Shown here in pieces: positions 26,626 to 35,712 of a stretch of DNA of 64,000 bases; the stretch's first letter is position 1, and each line of letters starts with the position of its first letter. This DNA comes from Chelativorans sp. YIM 93263 (GTDB taxonomy: Bacteria > Pseudomonadota > Alphaproteobacteria > Rhizobiales > Rhizobiaceae), in assembly GCF_028767125.1 (NCBI RefSeq), contig NZ_JAKCWP010000006.1, positions 1 to 64,000 on the forward strand. The letters run 5' to 3'. The notes beneath the pieces were generated by a model that worked only from the letters and a program-made list of their open reading frames with translations, did not search any database and had not been told where the DNA came from. A program made the translations under genes and the position numbers.

Positions 26626-27333
26626 TCACCGCTTTGCGATATCGGCGAACACGTCCGGATGGATTTCCGCGAAGCTGTGCAACTCTGCGAGAACAGCGTC
26701 TATATGCGCTGCGATTGCCGCGCGCGCCCGTTCCGGCTCGCCCGCCTCCAATGCATCGATGATCACGACATGCTCTTCATAGGTGACCGCGTGACGCCGG
26801 GGCGAGCTTAAGAGCCGCCGCGCCCGGTCGAGCGACAGCCGCACACTTTCACAAATGGCGCGCAGGCGCGGATAGGAAAGCGCGCTGACCATCAGGTCGT
26901 GCATCGCCAGATCGAGTTCGTGAAAACCCTCGCGGTCACCCGCATCCATAGCCGCCTTCTGATAACGCAGATTGCGCCGCAATTCCGCGATCAGCGCCGG
27001 GTCAGAACGCCGCGCCAGAACATCCGCGACCTCCGCCTCCAGCGCGCGGCGCATGAACAGATTCTCCTGCGCATCCGCAAGCCGGATGAGCGACACACTG
27101 GAGCCGCTTTGCGGACGGATATCCACAAGCCCTTCGCTCTTCAGCCGGTTGAGCGCCTCCGAAATCGGAAAGCGCGAAACGCCGAAGCGCGCCGTCAATT
27201 CCGCCTTGTCCAGCGGTGCGCCCGGCCGCAACTCAAGATGCACGATGGCCTGGCGCAAGGCATTGGCTATGTGTTCGGTCGCCCCGGTTCTCCTGCCCGG
27301 CCTGGCGGGGGAAATATCAATGCTTGATGTCAT
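26626..27333 (-). CDS. GntR family transcriptional regulator (FCD domain)
   Basis: 235 aa. N-terminal winged helix-turn-helix with HIANALRQAIVHLELRPGAP (about residues 20-39), LTARFGVSRFPISEALNRLKSEGLV (about 46-70), and a C-terminal FCD ligand domain with metal-binding pattern residues such as DLAMHDLMVSAL (about 144-155) and EEHVVIIDALEAG (about 189-201). The gene is divergent from the TRAP transporter and dehydratase genes at 27500-31967, and a perfect 12-bp palindrome lies directly at its start. It probably represses that operon and itself, with a sugar acid as inducer. No ribosome binding site is seen before the ATG, because the palindrome occupies that place. Confidence 0.92.
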   Translation of the reverse strand: MTSSIDISPARPGRRTGATEHIANALRQAIVHLELRPGAPLDKAELTARFGVSRFPISEALNRLKSEGLVDIRPQSGSSVSLIRLADAQENLFMRRALEAEVADVLARRSDPALIAELRRNLRYQKAAMDAGDREGFHELDLAMHDLMVSALSYPRLRAICESVRLSLDRARRLLSSPRRHAVTYEEHVVIIDALEAGEPERARAAIAAHIDAVLAELHSFAEIHPDVFADIAKR

Positions 27334-27334
27334 G

Positions 27335-27346
27335 CTAACATGTTAG
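27335..27346. promoter_or_regulatory. Candidate GntR operator CTAACATGTTAG
   Basis: Perfect 12-bp palindrome two bases upstream of the GntR start codon and 154 bases before the divergent TRAP binding-protein start. Sites of the form TAACATGTTA are usual for FCD-type GntR regulators. Its place would allow autoregulation and control of the divergent operon; binding is inferred. Confidence 0.6.
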
Positions 27347-27499
27347 TAGAGTTTCATCGGCTTGAAAATCGCGAAGCTGCTAAGCCGTTCCATTAAAGTG
27401 GATCGGCGCTGGAGGATGGGAGGCCCTCCAGACGGTATCTGAACCGGATTGCGGCGCTTTCGCGCAAATGGCCGCCTTTTGAACGGGAGGAACCTTCAA

Positions 27500-28480
27500 A
27501 TGAAGAAAACGATCACGTACTCGCTCACCGCTGCCGCCTTCGCCGGTGTGTCGCTTCTGGCATTGCCGGCCAGTGCCCAAACCGTGTTGAAATGGGCGCA
27601 TGTCTATGAAGACAGTGAGCCCTACCACACCTGCGCCGTGGAAGCATCGGACAAGCTCATGGAGGCGACGGACGAGCGCTACTCCATCGAGGTGTTCCCC
27701 GCATCTTCGCTCGGCAAGGAAGTCGATATCAATGAGGGGCTGGGTCTCGGCACGGTGGACATCATCTACACCGGCCAGCTTTTCGCCGGCCGCTCTTATG
27801 GTCCGGTCGCCATCGGCGGCGCGCCCTACATGTTCCGCGACTACGAACATTGGGACAAGTTCCGCAACTCGGATCTCTTCGAGGAACTGGCTGGCGGATA
27901 CGAAGAGGCTTCCGGCAATCACATCACCTCGCTCACCTACTACGGCGAACGTCACGTGACCTCCAACAAGGAGATCAACACGCCGGAGGACATGCAAGGG
28001 CTGAAGATCCGCGTGCCGAATGCGCCGCTCTACATGATGTTCCCCAAAGCAGTGAACGCCAATCCCACGCCCATCGCCTTTGCGGAGGTCTATCTTGCCC
28101 TGCAGCAAGGCACCGTCGATGCGCAGGAAAACCCGCTGCCGACAATCGAGGCCAAGAAGTTCTACGAAGTGCAGGACCAGATTACGCTGACCGGCCACAT
28201 TACCGACGCGCTGCTGACCATCGTCGGCGGGCCGGTCTGGAATTCGCTGAGCGATGAAGACAAGGACGCCTTCGAGAGCGTACTCGACGAGACGGCGGAG
28301 TGCGCCACCCAACAGGTGATCGAGGCGGAAGAAGAACTGGTTCAATGGTTCCGCGATCAGGACGTGACCGTCAACGAGGTCGATCGCACGCCCTTCCGTG
28401 AAGTGACCATGAAGCTGCACAACGGCGAAGACGCCACCTGGGATCAGGACGTCTACGACCGGCTTCAGGCGATCGAATAA
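27500..28480 (+). CDS. TRAP transporter substrate-binding protein (DctP family)
   Basis: Periplasmic receptor, 326 aa, with Sec signal peptide MKKTITYSLTAAAFAG and probable cleavage after ASA-Q (about residue 24). GGGAGGAACC precedes the ATG; an upstream in-frame ATG (27449) adds only unrelated residues. Family marks: LKWAHVYEDSEPYHTC at the start of the mature chain, the GLKIRVPNAPLYMMFPKAVNA segment (about residues 170-190) with the arginine that pairs with the ligand carboxylate, and EVYLALQQGTVDAQENPL (about 199-216). With the UxaA/GarD dehydratase in the operon, the ligand is likely a sugar acid such as a hexuronate or aldarate. Confidence 0.94.
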   Translation: MKKTITYSLTAAAFAGVSLLALPASAQTVLKWAHVYEDSEPYHTCAVEASDKLMEATDERYSIEVFPASSLGKEVDINEGLGLGTVDIIYTGQLFAGRSYGPVAIGGAPYMFRDYEHWDKFRNSDLFEELAGGYEEASGNHITSLTYYGERHVTSNKEINTPEDMQGLKIRVPNAPLYMMFPKAVNANPTPIAFAEVYLALQQGTVDAQENPLPTIEAKKFYEVQDQITLTGHITDALLTIVGGPVWNSLSDEDKDAFESVLDETAECATQQVIEAEEELVQWFRDQDVTVNEVDRTPFREVTMKLHNGEDATWDQDVYDRLQAIE

Positions 28481-28498
28481 CCGACCTCCGTCCGGCTT

Positions 28499-28533
28499 GC
28501 CGCGCCGTTCTCTCTCCGGCGGCGCGGCTTTTT
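28499..28533 (+). terminator. Attenuator-type terminator between TRAP binding protein and permease genes
   Basis: Perfect 9-bp GC stem GCCGCGCCG / CGGCGCGGC with a 12-base loop followed by five T, inside the 66-base gap of the operon. Such a partial terminator would give more binding protein than permease, the usual need of binding-protein-dependent importers. Confidence 0.82.
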
Positions 28534-28546
28534 CCCGAGGACTCCG

Positions 28547-29104
28547 ATGCCCGAACATGAGCATCGCGGCACAGAGCTGCCGCTTTCCCCCGTCACGGAA
28601 GAAGAAGACCTCTCCGACATTCAGATCGATGATTATCTGGTGCTCGGCGTGTTCTGGGTGCTGGCCTTCGTCGTCTTCCTGCAGTTCTTCACGCGCTACG
28701 TACTGAACGATTCGCTCGGATGGACGGAGGAGATCGCGCGCTTTCTCCTGATCGGCGTCACCTTCCTCGGGACTGTCATGGTGGTGCGCAAGGAAAGCCA
28801 CATCGCCGTGGAGGTTTTCTATCGCTACCTGCCGCGCCCGCTCCGCTTCGCGCTGCAGATATTCGTCGACGGCGTCGCCATCGCCTTCTACGGGGTGACG
28901 GCCTGGCTATGCTCGCAGATGGCGCAACGAACACAGCAGATGATGGTATCCATCGATCTGCCGAAGTCTATTGTCTACTGGATCGTCGCGGCTTGCTTCG
29001 TCGCCATGACCGTTTACGCGATAAGCGTTCTTTTCAAACATCTGAGGACCGGCACGAGCCGGCTCATAGACCCCGAGTCTCTCAGTCAACCCGGCTCGGT
29101 GTGA
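28547..29104 (+). CDS. TRAP transporter small permease (DctQ type)
   Basis: 185 aa, with four hydrophobic segments (about residues 31-52, 62-84, 102-122, 140-162). FTRYVLNDSLGWTEEIARFLLIG (about residues 46-68) and VVRKESHIAVEVFY (about 75-88) are typical of the family. The N-terminal 28 residues are acidic and probably cytoplasmic. It follows the binding protein after a terminator-like hairpin and precedes the large permease by four bases. Confidence 0.93.
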   Translation: MPEHEHRGTELPLSPVTEEEDLSDIQIDDYLVLGVFWVLAFVVFLQFFTRYVLNDSLGWTEEIARFLLIGVTFLGTVMVVRKESHIAVEVFYRYLPRPLRFALQIFVDGVAIAFYGVTAWLCSQMAQRTQQMMVSIDLPKSIVYWIVAACFVAMTVYAISVLFKHLRTGTSRLIDPESLSQPGSV

Positions 29105-29108
29105 TCCC

Positions 29109-30389
29109 ATGCTGCTAACGCTGCTTTTCATCCTTCTCTTCGCCATGATCATCATGGGCATCCCGGTGGGCATCGCGCTTGCCGGCGCCTCGGCGATTTT
29201 CATTTTCCTGGACGGGCGCATTCCAGACGTCGTCGTCATTCACCGCATGGTGAACGGCGTCGATTCCTTCCCGCTCCTGGCCGTTCCCTTCTTCATCCTC
29301 GCCGGCAACCTGATGAACACGTCCGGAATCACCGAGCGAATTTTCGACTTTGCCAAGGCCATCGTCGGCTGGATGCGCGGCGGGCTCGGTCACGTGAACA
29401 TCGGCGCCTCGGTTATCTTCGCCGGTATGTCCGGTGCGGCCGTGGCCGATGCAGGCGGCCTGGGCGCTGTGGAAATCAAGGCGATGCGCGACGCGAAATA
29501 CGATCCGGGCTTCTCCGTCGGCGTGACCGCGGCTTCCTCGACCATTGGCCCGATCATCCCGCCCTCGCTGCCCATGGTGATCTACGGCGTCATTGCCGGC
29601 GCCTCGATCGGCCAGCTTTTCGCCGCCGGCCTCATCCCCGGCGTTCTGATGGCCGTTTCGCTGATGGCGCTCGTGACCTGGTACGCCTATAAGCGGGGCT
29701 ACCCGCGCGACCAGTCGTTCAAGTTCTCGATCCTCTGGATAACCTTCCGCCGTGCCTTCCTGTCGCTCTTGACCCCGGTCATCATCGTCGGCGGCATCCT
29801 CACCGGCATCTTCACGCCAACGGAAGCAGCTATTGCTGCCTGCGCCTGGGCGCTGTTCCTTGGCCTCTTCGTCTACCGTTCGCTCTCGCTGAAGCGCTTT
29901 TTGCGCGTCTCCTTCGACACGATCGAGACGACGGCCTCGGTGCTCTTCATCGTCGCCGCGGCATCCATCTTCGCCTGGATCCTGACATCGAACCGCGTGC
30001 CGGAGCACTTCGCCTCGCTCATTCTGACGGTGTCCGAGAACCCGATCATCGTCCTCCTGTTGATCAACCTTATCCTGCTCATCGTCGGCTGCTTCATGGA
30101 GACGGTGGCTGCGATCACGATCCTGGTGCCGGTGCTTCTGCCCATCGCCATGCAGATGGGCGTCGATCCGGTGCATTTCGGCGTTATCATGGTGCTCAAC
30201 CTGATGATCGGCCTTTTGACCCCGCCGGTGGGCATGGTGCTTTACGTGCTCTCACGCGTCTCGAAAGTGCCGTTCGAGCGTTGTATGGCAGCAACGATGC
30301 CGTTCCTCGTACCGCTCGTGCTCGTCCTGCTCTTGGTCACCTTCGTCCCGGCGATGACCATGTGGCTGCCAACGCTTATTTACCGCTAA
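29109..30389 (+). CDS. TRAP transporter large permease (DctM type)
   Basis: 426 aa, about 12 hydrophobic segments, length equal to the typical DctM/SiaM large permease. Family marks: FPLLAVPFFILAGNLMNTSG (about residues 54-73), GLGHVNIGASVIFAGMSGAA (about 94-113), AASSTIGPIIPPSLPMVIYG (about 140-159) and the C-terminal half pattern LLTPPVGMVLYVLSRV (about 362-377). Works with the small permease and binding protein just upstream as a sodium-driven importer. It is followed by the dehydratase gene 45 bases on. Confidence 0.95.
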   Translation: MLLTLLFILLFAMIIMGIPVGIALAGASAIFIFLDGRIPDVVVIHRMVNGVDSFPLLAVPFFILAGNLMNTSGITERIFDFAKAIVGWMRGGLGHVNIGASVIFAGMSGAAVADAGGLGAVEIKAMRDAKYDPGFSVGVTAASSTIGPIIPPSLPMVIYGVIAGASIGQLFAAGLIPGVLMAVSLMALVTWYAYKRGYPRDQSFKFSILWITFRRAFLSLLTPVIIVGGILTGIFTPTEAAIAACAWALFLGLFVYRSLSLKRFLRVSFDTIETTASVLFIVAAASIFAWILTSNRVPEHFASLILTVSENPIIVLLLINLILLIVGCFMETVAAITILVPVLLPIAMQMGVDPVHFGVIMVLNLMIGLLTPPVGMVLYVLSRVSKVPFERCMAATMPFLVPLVLVLLLVTFVPAMTMWLPTLIYR

Positions 30390-30434
30390 AGACCCCTAAC
30401 CAGAGGCGGCCGGCAGGCTGCCGGAGATTTTTCC

Positions 30435-31967
30435 ATGACTGAAATCAACGGGCAACCGCCGATCCTGCGCCTCAGCCAGGACGACAACACCGCCGTCGCC
30501 GTACGCGCGATTTCCGACGGCGCGCTGCTTGCCGAGCGCATTACGGCATCAAGCCGCATTCCCTTCGGTCACAAGGTTGCGCTGGAGCCGATCGCGCCGG
30601 GCGAACCGGTGCGCAAGTTTGGTCAGATCATCGGTTTCGCAAGCAGGGCGATCAAACCCGGCGAATGGGTGCACGAGCATAATCTGGCCATGGGCGATTT
30701 CGAGCGCGACTATCGCTTCTGCGAAGACGCCCGCGCGGTCAATATTCTGCCCGTCGAGGAACAGGCGACCTTTCAGGGCTACCGTCGTGCGAATGGTCGG
30801 ATCGGCACCCGCAATTACATCGGCATTCTGACCAGCGTGAACTGCTCGGCGTCCGTCGCCCGCTTCATCGCCGAGGCAGCAAATCGCTCAGGGATGCTTG
30901 ACGAATATCGGAATATCGACGGCGTGGTTTCCTTCACCCACGGAACGGGCTGCGGCATGGCCGGCTCCGGCGAGGGCTTCGATCTTTTGAAACGCACGCA
31001 ATGGGGCTATGCCGCGCATCCCAATCTCGGCGGCGTGCTGATGGTGGGGCTCGGCTGCGAGGTCTTCCAGATTGCCCGGCTGAAGGAGCTTTACGGGGTT
31101 GAGGAGAGCGAAACCTTCCGCACGATGACGATCCAGGAGACAGGGGGCACGCGCCGCGCCATCGAGGCGGGATTGGACCGCCTGCGCGAAATGCTGCCGG
31201 CGGTCAGTGCACACAAGCGCGAAACCGTGCCCGCCTCCGAAATCACGCTCGCGCTGCAATGCGGCGGCTCGGACGGCTATTCCGGCATCACCGCCAACCC
31301 GGCGCTCGGTGTGGCCGCCGACATGCTGGTGAAAAACGGCGGCACGGCGGTGCTCGCCGAAACACCGGAGATCTACGGCGCCGAGCACCTTCTGACCGCC
31401 CGTGCCATCAGCCGCGAGGCGGGTGAAAAGCTCGTCGAGCGTATCCGCTGGTGGGAGGATTACACCGCCCGCAACAAGGGCGAGATGAACAACAATCCCT
31501 CGCCCGGAAACAAGCAGGGCGGCCTGACCACCATTCTGGAAAAATCCCTCGGCGCGGCCGCCAAGGGCGGGTCGACCCCGCTTACCGCCGTCTATGAGTA
31601 TGCCGAGCTGATCCGGGAAAAGGGCTTCGTCTTCATGGACACGCCGGGCTACGATCCGGTCTCCGTGACGGGACAGGTGGCCGGCGGCTGCAATGTGGTC
31701 TGCTTCACCACCGGACGCGGCTCGGCCTATGGCTGCAAGCCCTCCCCCTCCATCAAACTCGCCACCAATTCCGCCATGTATGAGCGCATGAGCGAGGACA
31801 TGGACATCAACTGCGGGGACGTCCTGGAAGGCGCAAGCCTGACGGATAAGGGTCGGCATATCTTCGAGGAAGTGCTTGCCGTGGCTTCCGGCAAGCGCAC
31901 GAAATCCGAAGAGCTCGGCTACGGCGACAACGAGTTCGTGCCCTGGCAGATCGGTGCGGTGATGTAA
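30435..31967 (+). CDS. UxaA family dehydratase (altronate or galactarate dehydratase)
   Basis: 510 aa. An N-terminal SAF domain (about residues 10-95; FGHKVALEPIAPGEPVRKFG and HEHNLAM) is fused to the UxaA catalytic domain (about 120-510), with GRIGTRNYIGILTSVNCSAS, FTHGTGCGMAG, CGGSDGYSGITANPALG, MDTPGYDPVSVTGQVAGGCN and CFTTGRGSAYGCKPSPSIKLATNS. The conserved cysteines are the probable metal (Fe) ligands. Such enzymes dehydrate D-altronate or D-galactarate to keto-deoxy acids; sequence alone does not separate the two here. With the TRAP importer and the FCD regulator it forms an uptake-plus-first-step unit; the later enzymes are not in the window. Confidence 0.9.
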   Translation: MTEINGQPPILRLSQDDNTAVAVRAISDGALLAERITASSRIPFGHKVALEPIAPGEPVRKFGQIIGFASRAIKPGEWVHEHNLAMGDFERDYRFCEDARAVNILPVEEQATFQGYRRANGRIGTRNYIGILTSVNCSASVARFIAEAANRSGMLDEYRNIDGVVSFTHGTGCGMAGSGEGFDLLKRTQWGYAAHPNLGGVLMVGLGCEVFQIARLKELYGVEESETFRTMTIQETGGTRRAIEAGLDRLREMLPAVSAHKRETVPASEITLALQCGGSDGYSGITANPALGVAADMLVKNGGTAVLAETPEIYGAEHLLTARAISREAGEKLVERIRWWEDYTARNKGEMNNNPSPGNKQGGLTTILEKSLGAAAKGGSTPLTAVYEYAELIREKGFVFMDTPGYDPVSVTGQVAGGCNVVCFTTGRGSAYGCKPSPSIKLATNSAMYERMSEDMDINCGDVLEGASLTDKGRHIFEEVLAVASGKRTKSEELGYGDNEFVPWQIGAVM

Positions 31968-32014
31968 CTCCCGCGGTCTCTTCGCATCCAAAGCGGGCCG
32001 GAAATGCCGCCCGT

Positions 32015-32048
32015 CACCGTCCTGGATAAACCCTATAAGGCGACGGTG
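32015..32048. repeat. Inverted repeat in the 216-base gap between the dehydratase gene and recQ
   Basis: Perfect 7-bp arms CACCGTC and GACGGTG separated by 20 bases, within a gap that holds no recognised gene. It has no T-run on either side, so it is not a standard terminator. It may be a decayed palindromic repeat. Confidence 0.35.
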
Positions 32049-32183
32049 GTCGTGCCGTGATGGCATGTCGTGAAGGCGCGAAACTCCCGATGAAGATGTA
32101 CGGGATTGCAACGTCGGGGCCCTGGCGCGCAGCGGCCAAGCTGGTATGAGGGAGCGTCATTCTGATTCTTCCACAGGCCGCCC

Positions 32184-33986
32184 GTGACCGCCGATCCCGC
32201 GCATATCCTGAAAACCGTCTACGGCTACAATGCCTTTCGCGGACGTCAGGCGGAAGTCGTCCATCATGTGATGGCCGGCAACAACGCGTTTGTCCTGATG
32301 CCGACGGGCGGCGGCAAGTCGCTGTGCTACCAGATCCCTGCGCTGGCCCGACCCGGCATGGGTCTCGTCGTCTCGCCGCTGATCGCGCTGATGGCCGATC
32401 AGGTGGCGGCTTTGCGTCAGGCGGGGGTCAAGGCTGCCGCGCTCAATTCGGATTTGCCAGCCGACGAGCGCCGCGCGCTGTGGCAAGACATCTTCAACGG
32501 CGCGCTCGACCTCCTCTACGTCGCGCCGGAGACGCTGCTCAGATCCGGCGTCATGGAGCGGCTCGGCCAAGCCCCGCTGTCGCTGATCGCCGTCGACGAG
32601 GCGCATTGCCTATCTCAATGGGGTCACGATTTCCGCCCCTCCTACCGCCAGCTCGATGCGCTTGCCGCGCAGTTTCCCGACACACCGCGCATGGCGCTGA
32701 CGGCCACCGCCGACGCGCCGACGCGCGCGGAGATCCTGACGCATCTCGAGATCGCCGAAAGCGATGCCTTCATCGCCGGCTTCGACCGCCCCAACATCCG
32801 CTACGCTATCGAGGAGAAGGAGAATCCGCGCCGGCAATTGAAGCGTTTTCTGGAAAGCCATGAGGGCGAAAGTGGCATCGTCTACTGCCTGTCGAAGCGC
32901 AGGACGGAGGAGACAGCCGCCTGGCTGTGCGAGCAAGGCTACAACGCGCTCCCCTATCACGGCGGTATGGACAAGGCGGATCGCGAGACAAACCAGACGC
33001 GCTTCCAGCGCGAGGAGGCCGTGGTCATGGTCGCCACCATTGCCTTCGGCATGGGCATCGACAAGCCAGATGTCCGTTTCGTGGCCCATATCGATCTGCC
33101 CGGCAGCATCGAGGCCTATTATCAGGAGACCGGCCGCGCCGGGCGCGACGGCCTGCCTTCGGAGGCCCTGATGCTCTATGGCTATGAGGACATCGCGTTG
33201 CGCAGCCGCTTCATCGAAGAATCGGACGCGCCCGAGCAGCGCAAGCGCACGGAGCGGCAAAAGCTCGATTCACTCCTCGGGCTCTCCGAGACGGCGGGCT
33301 GCCGCCGGCAGGCGCTGCTGGCCTATTTTGGCGATCATTGCGAGCCTTGCGGCAATTGCGATACTTGTGCCGAGCCGCCGCAGCTTTTCGACGGGACAAT
33401 CGCCGCGCAAAAGGCGCTGTCGTGCATTTACAGGACCGGCGAGCGCTTCGGCCAGGCCTATATCGTCAATGTCCTTCTGGGCGCCACGGACGAGCGCATT
33501 TCCCGCTTCGGTCACGACCGAATCTCCACCTATGGTATCGGCAAGGAACACGACAATCGCACCTGGCGGGCAATCCTGCGCCAGTTGATTGCCCAGCGCC
33601 TGGTCGATGTCGATCTGGCCGGCCATGGCGGGCTGTCGATATCGGAGGCCGGCCGCCAATTCCTGCGCGAAAAGCCGACGCTCATGCTGCGCGTACCGCG
33701 AGCGCCCCGCGCCGCGCATGGAAAGGTGTCTCCCAAACAGGCCGCAACCGTCCTGCCCGAAGCTGATCGGGCGCTGTTCGAGGCATTGCGCGAGAAGCGC
33801 CTGGAGATCGCCCGAACGCAGAACCTGCCGCCCTACGTTATCTTCCACGACAAAACGCTGATCGAGCTGGCTGCCGCCCGCCCCGCGTCACGCACGCAGA
33901 TGACACGCGTTCCAGGCGTCGGAGAAAGCAAGCTGGAGCGCTACGGCCCCGCCTTTCTGGCGGTGATCGCCGAGCACTCGGGGTAG
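32184..33986 (+). CDS. recQ: ATP-dependent DNA helicase RecQ
   Basis: 3'-5' DNA helicase in recombination and repair, 600 aa from a GTG start. Motifs in order: [15 protein letters not shown] (motif 0, about residues 18-32), [14 protein letters not shown] (I, about 39-52), [17 protein letters not shown] (II with DEAH and the aromatic-rich loop, about 137-153), MALTATAD (III), [12 protein letters not shown] (IV), [20 protein letters not shown] (V) and [13 protein letters not shown] (VI). The zinc-binding cysteines are [23 protein letters not shown] (about 373-394). RQC winged helix and a C-terminal HRDC domain (about 525-600) complete a full-length protein. No SOS box was recognised upstream. 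Confidence 0.97.
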   Translation: MTADPAHILKTVYGYNAFRGRQAEVVHHVMAGNNAFVLMPTGGGKSLCYQIPALARPGMGLVVSPLIALMADQVAALRQAGVKAAALNSDLPADERRALWQDIFNGALDLLYVAPETLLRSGVMERLGQAPLSLIAVDEAHCLSQWGHDFRPSYRQLDALAAQFPDTPRMALTATADAPTRAEILTHLEIAESDAFIAGFDRPNIRYAIEEKENPRRQLKRFLESHEGESGIVYCLSKRRTEETAAWLCEQGYNALPYHGGMDKADRETNQTRFQREEAVVMVATIAFGMGIDKPDVRFVAHIDLPGSIEAYYQETGRAGRDGLPSEALMLYGYEDIALRSRFIEESDAPEQRKRTERQKLDSLLGLSETAGCRRQALLAYFGDHCEPCGNCDTCAEPPQLFDGTIAAQKALSCIYRTGERFGQAYIVNVLLGATDERISRFGHDRISTYGIGKEHDNRTWRAILRQLIAQRLVDVDLAGHGGLSISEAGRQFLREKPTLMLRVPRAPRAAHGKVSPKQAATVLPEADRALFEALREKRLEIARTQNLPPYVIFHDKTLIELAAARPASRTQMTRVPGVGESKLERYGPAFLAVIAEHSG

Positions 33987-34160
33987 AACAGGACGGCAAA
34001 CGACCTCGCTCGCGTGAACGGCACGGCGGCACTTGCAGAGCCGGCCTCGAACGTCGCGCGGGCGCCTTCCGAGCCCCTACAGAAGGTCAAGAATTCACCC
34101 TCGCCTTCCGCCAACCCAATTCATCTTGCTCAGCAGCGGTAGATGCATTCCTTTGGTGGG

Positions 34161-34364
34161 TTACTCGGGGTCTACGAAGTTGCGCGCTCGCGAGCGGGCG
34201 CGCCCGTCGAGGATTCCGATATCACGCTTGAGGTAATCGGAAAGGGTGCGCGGATCGAGCCGGGGCGCCTTCCGCGTGAATCGAATCGCGAGAAGGCGTG
34301 CAACAGCGCGCAAGAGCCAAGCTGCTGGGTTCGAGGCACGCAATGTCCTGTGCAGCGCAAACAT
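34161..34364 (-). CDS. Small DUF1127-like basic protein
   Basis: 67 aa, starting MFALHRTLRASNPAAW, with the C-terminal motif TLSDYLKRDIGILDGRARSR that resembles the DUF1127 consensus (LSD..L.DIGL.R..I). DUF1127 proteins are small arginine-rich proteins, some of which bind RNA and affect phosphate or carbon metabolism in alphaproteobacteria. The start was set at this ATG, with AAGG eleven bases upstream; the frame extends further but only with unlikely sequence. It is divergent from the LysR gene across 106 bases, an arrangement frequent in Rhizobiales. Confidence 0.65.
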   Translation of the reverse strand: MFALHRTLRASNPAAWLLRAVARLLAIRFTRKAPRLDPRTLSDYLKRDIGILDGRARSRARNFVDPE

Positions 34365-34470
34365 GGTCAGCTGCCTTCGGTTCACTTGTGTTGATGTTTC
34401 TAATTTCAATTTGCTACCTGAATGGGCTAATTGCCAATTGAATGTCGATCGGCATGCATAAGGAGAACTT

Positions 34471-35382
34471 ATGTCGGAGCTTCCACCTCTATCCGCGGTC
34501 CGCGTGTTCGAGGCTGCCGCGCGCCATCTGAGCTTCACCAAGGCGGCGGCCGAGCTCGGCATGACCCAGGCGGCCGTGAGCTACCAGGTAAAGGTGCTGG
34601 AAGACCGGTTGGGCGCTCCGCTGTTCCTGCGGCGCCCGCGGCAGGTGATTCTCACGGAAGTCGGCCAACGCCTCGCGCCGCCGGTCACGGAGGCTTTCGA
34701 GACGATCCGGGAGGCCTTCGCCACCGCGCGAACCGGTGCACAAGGCGTGCTCTCGATCACGACCGTCGCCACCTTCGCCACGGATTGGCTTGCGCAGCGC
34801 CTGGGTTCCTTTCAGGTCGAGCATCCCTCGCTCGCAGTACGCCTCGATCTTTCGCCGCGCCTCGTCGATTTCGCTCGCGAAGAAATGGACGTTGCGATCC
34901 GCGGTGGAAACGGCCAGTGGCCCGGCGTTCAGGCGCACATGCTGATGCGAATCAATTTCACACCGATGCTGTCGCCTGAACTTGCCGCCAGCATTGGTGG
35001 CGTGAAAGAACCGGCGGATTTGTTGAAGCTGCCGATTATCGGCAAGGACGATCCCTGGTGGGGGCAATGGCTGACGGAGGCCGGTGTCTCACCGGACGGG
35101 CTGAGAGATCAGCCTTATAACAGCATGGGCTCACAGACGTTGGAAGGGCGCGCGGCGATCGCCGGCAGGGGAGTCGCTATTCTGACCCCGGCTTTTTACA
35201 AATCGGAGCTTGAAACGGGCCGCCTCATCCAGCCCTTCGATCTCGTCTGCACCGACGGAAAGGCATACTGGCTCGCCTATCCAGAGGCCCGGCGCAATGC
35301 GCCCAAGATCGCCGCATTTCGCAAATGGCTGCTGGAGGAGATCGGCAAGGACGTACCCGCCATTGATTTAAATTCGCCTTAG
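34471..35382 (+). CDS. LysR family transcriptional regulator (GcvA-like)
   Basis: 303 aa. N-terminal helix-turn-helix: LSAVRVFEAAARHLSFTKAA then ELGMTQAAVSYQVKVLED (about residues 7-46), and the GcvA-group phrase FLRRPRQVILTEVGQRL. The C-terminal ligand-binding domain runs from about residue 90 to 295. AAGGAG precedes the ATG. The likely target is the divergent DUF1127-like gene or itself, as LysR regulators usually act on the divergent neighbour; no T-N11-A site was assigned with confidence. The ligand is unknown. Confidence 0.92.
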   Translation: MSELPPLSAVRVFEAAARHLSFTKAAAELGMTQAAVSYQVKVLEDRLGAPLFLRRPRQVILTEVGQRLAPPVTEAFETIREAFATARTGAQGVLSITTVATFATDWLAQRLGSFQVEHPSLAVRLDLSPRLVDFAREEMDVAIRGGNGQWPGVQAHMLMRINFTPMLSPELAASIGGVKEPADLLKLPIIGKDDPWWGQWLTEAGVSPDGLRDQPYNSMGSQTLEGRAAIAGRGVAILTPAFYKSELETGRLIQPFDLVCTDGKAYWLAYPEARRNAPKIAAFRKWLLEEIGKDVPAIDLNSP

Positions 35383-35488
35383 CAGGCCAACACTTTCATC
35401 AACATGTCGCCAAAACTTCATCGGGCCGCCTTCAATCTGACAGGATCACCATCCAAATAGCGGGCCTGCGTGAAAACGGAGGCATGTG

Positions 35489-35710
35489 ATGGACGTGGAA
35501 GATCGGATTGAAGCGGAAATCGATGCGCTCCTGGCGCATGACGACACGGAATCCGTAATCGACGCCCTCATGTCGATGCCGCGCTCGGACAGCGATCCAG
35601 ACGACACGTGGAAAAAGGCTCTGCATGCGCGCCTGCAGGAAAGGCTTGCCCGCCGAATGCGGAAAGTGCTCGAAGATCAGCCGGACAAGAAAACGAGGAG
35701 CGCGGCATGA
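35489..35710 (+). CDS. Hypothetical protein, 73 aa
   Basis: A small charged protein, acidic at first (MDVEDRIEAEIDALLAHDD) and basic later (ARLQERLARRMRKVLED), probably mostly helical. GGAGG lies about eight bases before the ATG; a GTG one codon earlier is an alternative. It ends three bases from the stop codon of the convergent IclR gene. I do not recognise the family and no function is suggested by its neighbours. Confidence 0.6.
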   Translation: MDVEDRIEAEIDALLAHDDTESVIDALMSMPRSDSDPDDTWKKALHARLQERLARRMRKVLEDQPDKKTRSAA

Positions 35711-35712
35711 GC

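Noticed and set aside
32015-32048. Terminator for the dehydratase gene
   Set aside because: Stem arms are 20 bases apart and no T-run follows; kept only as an inverted repeat.
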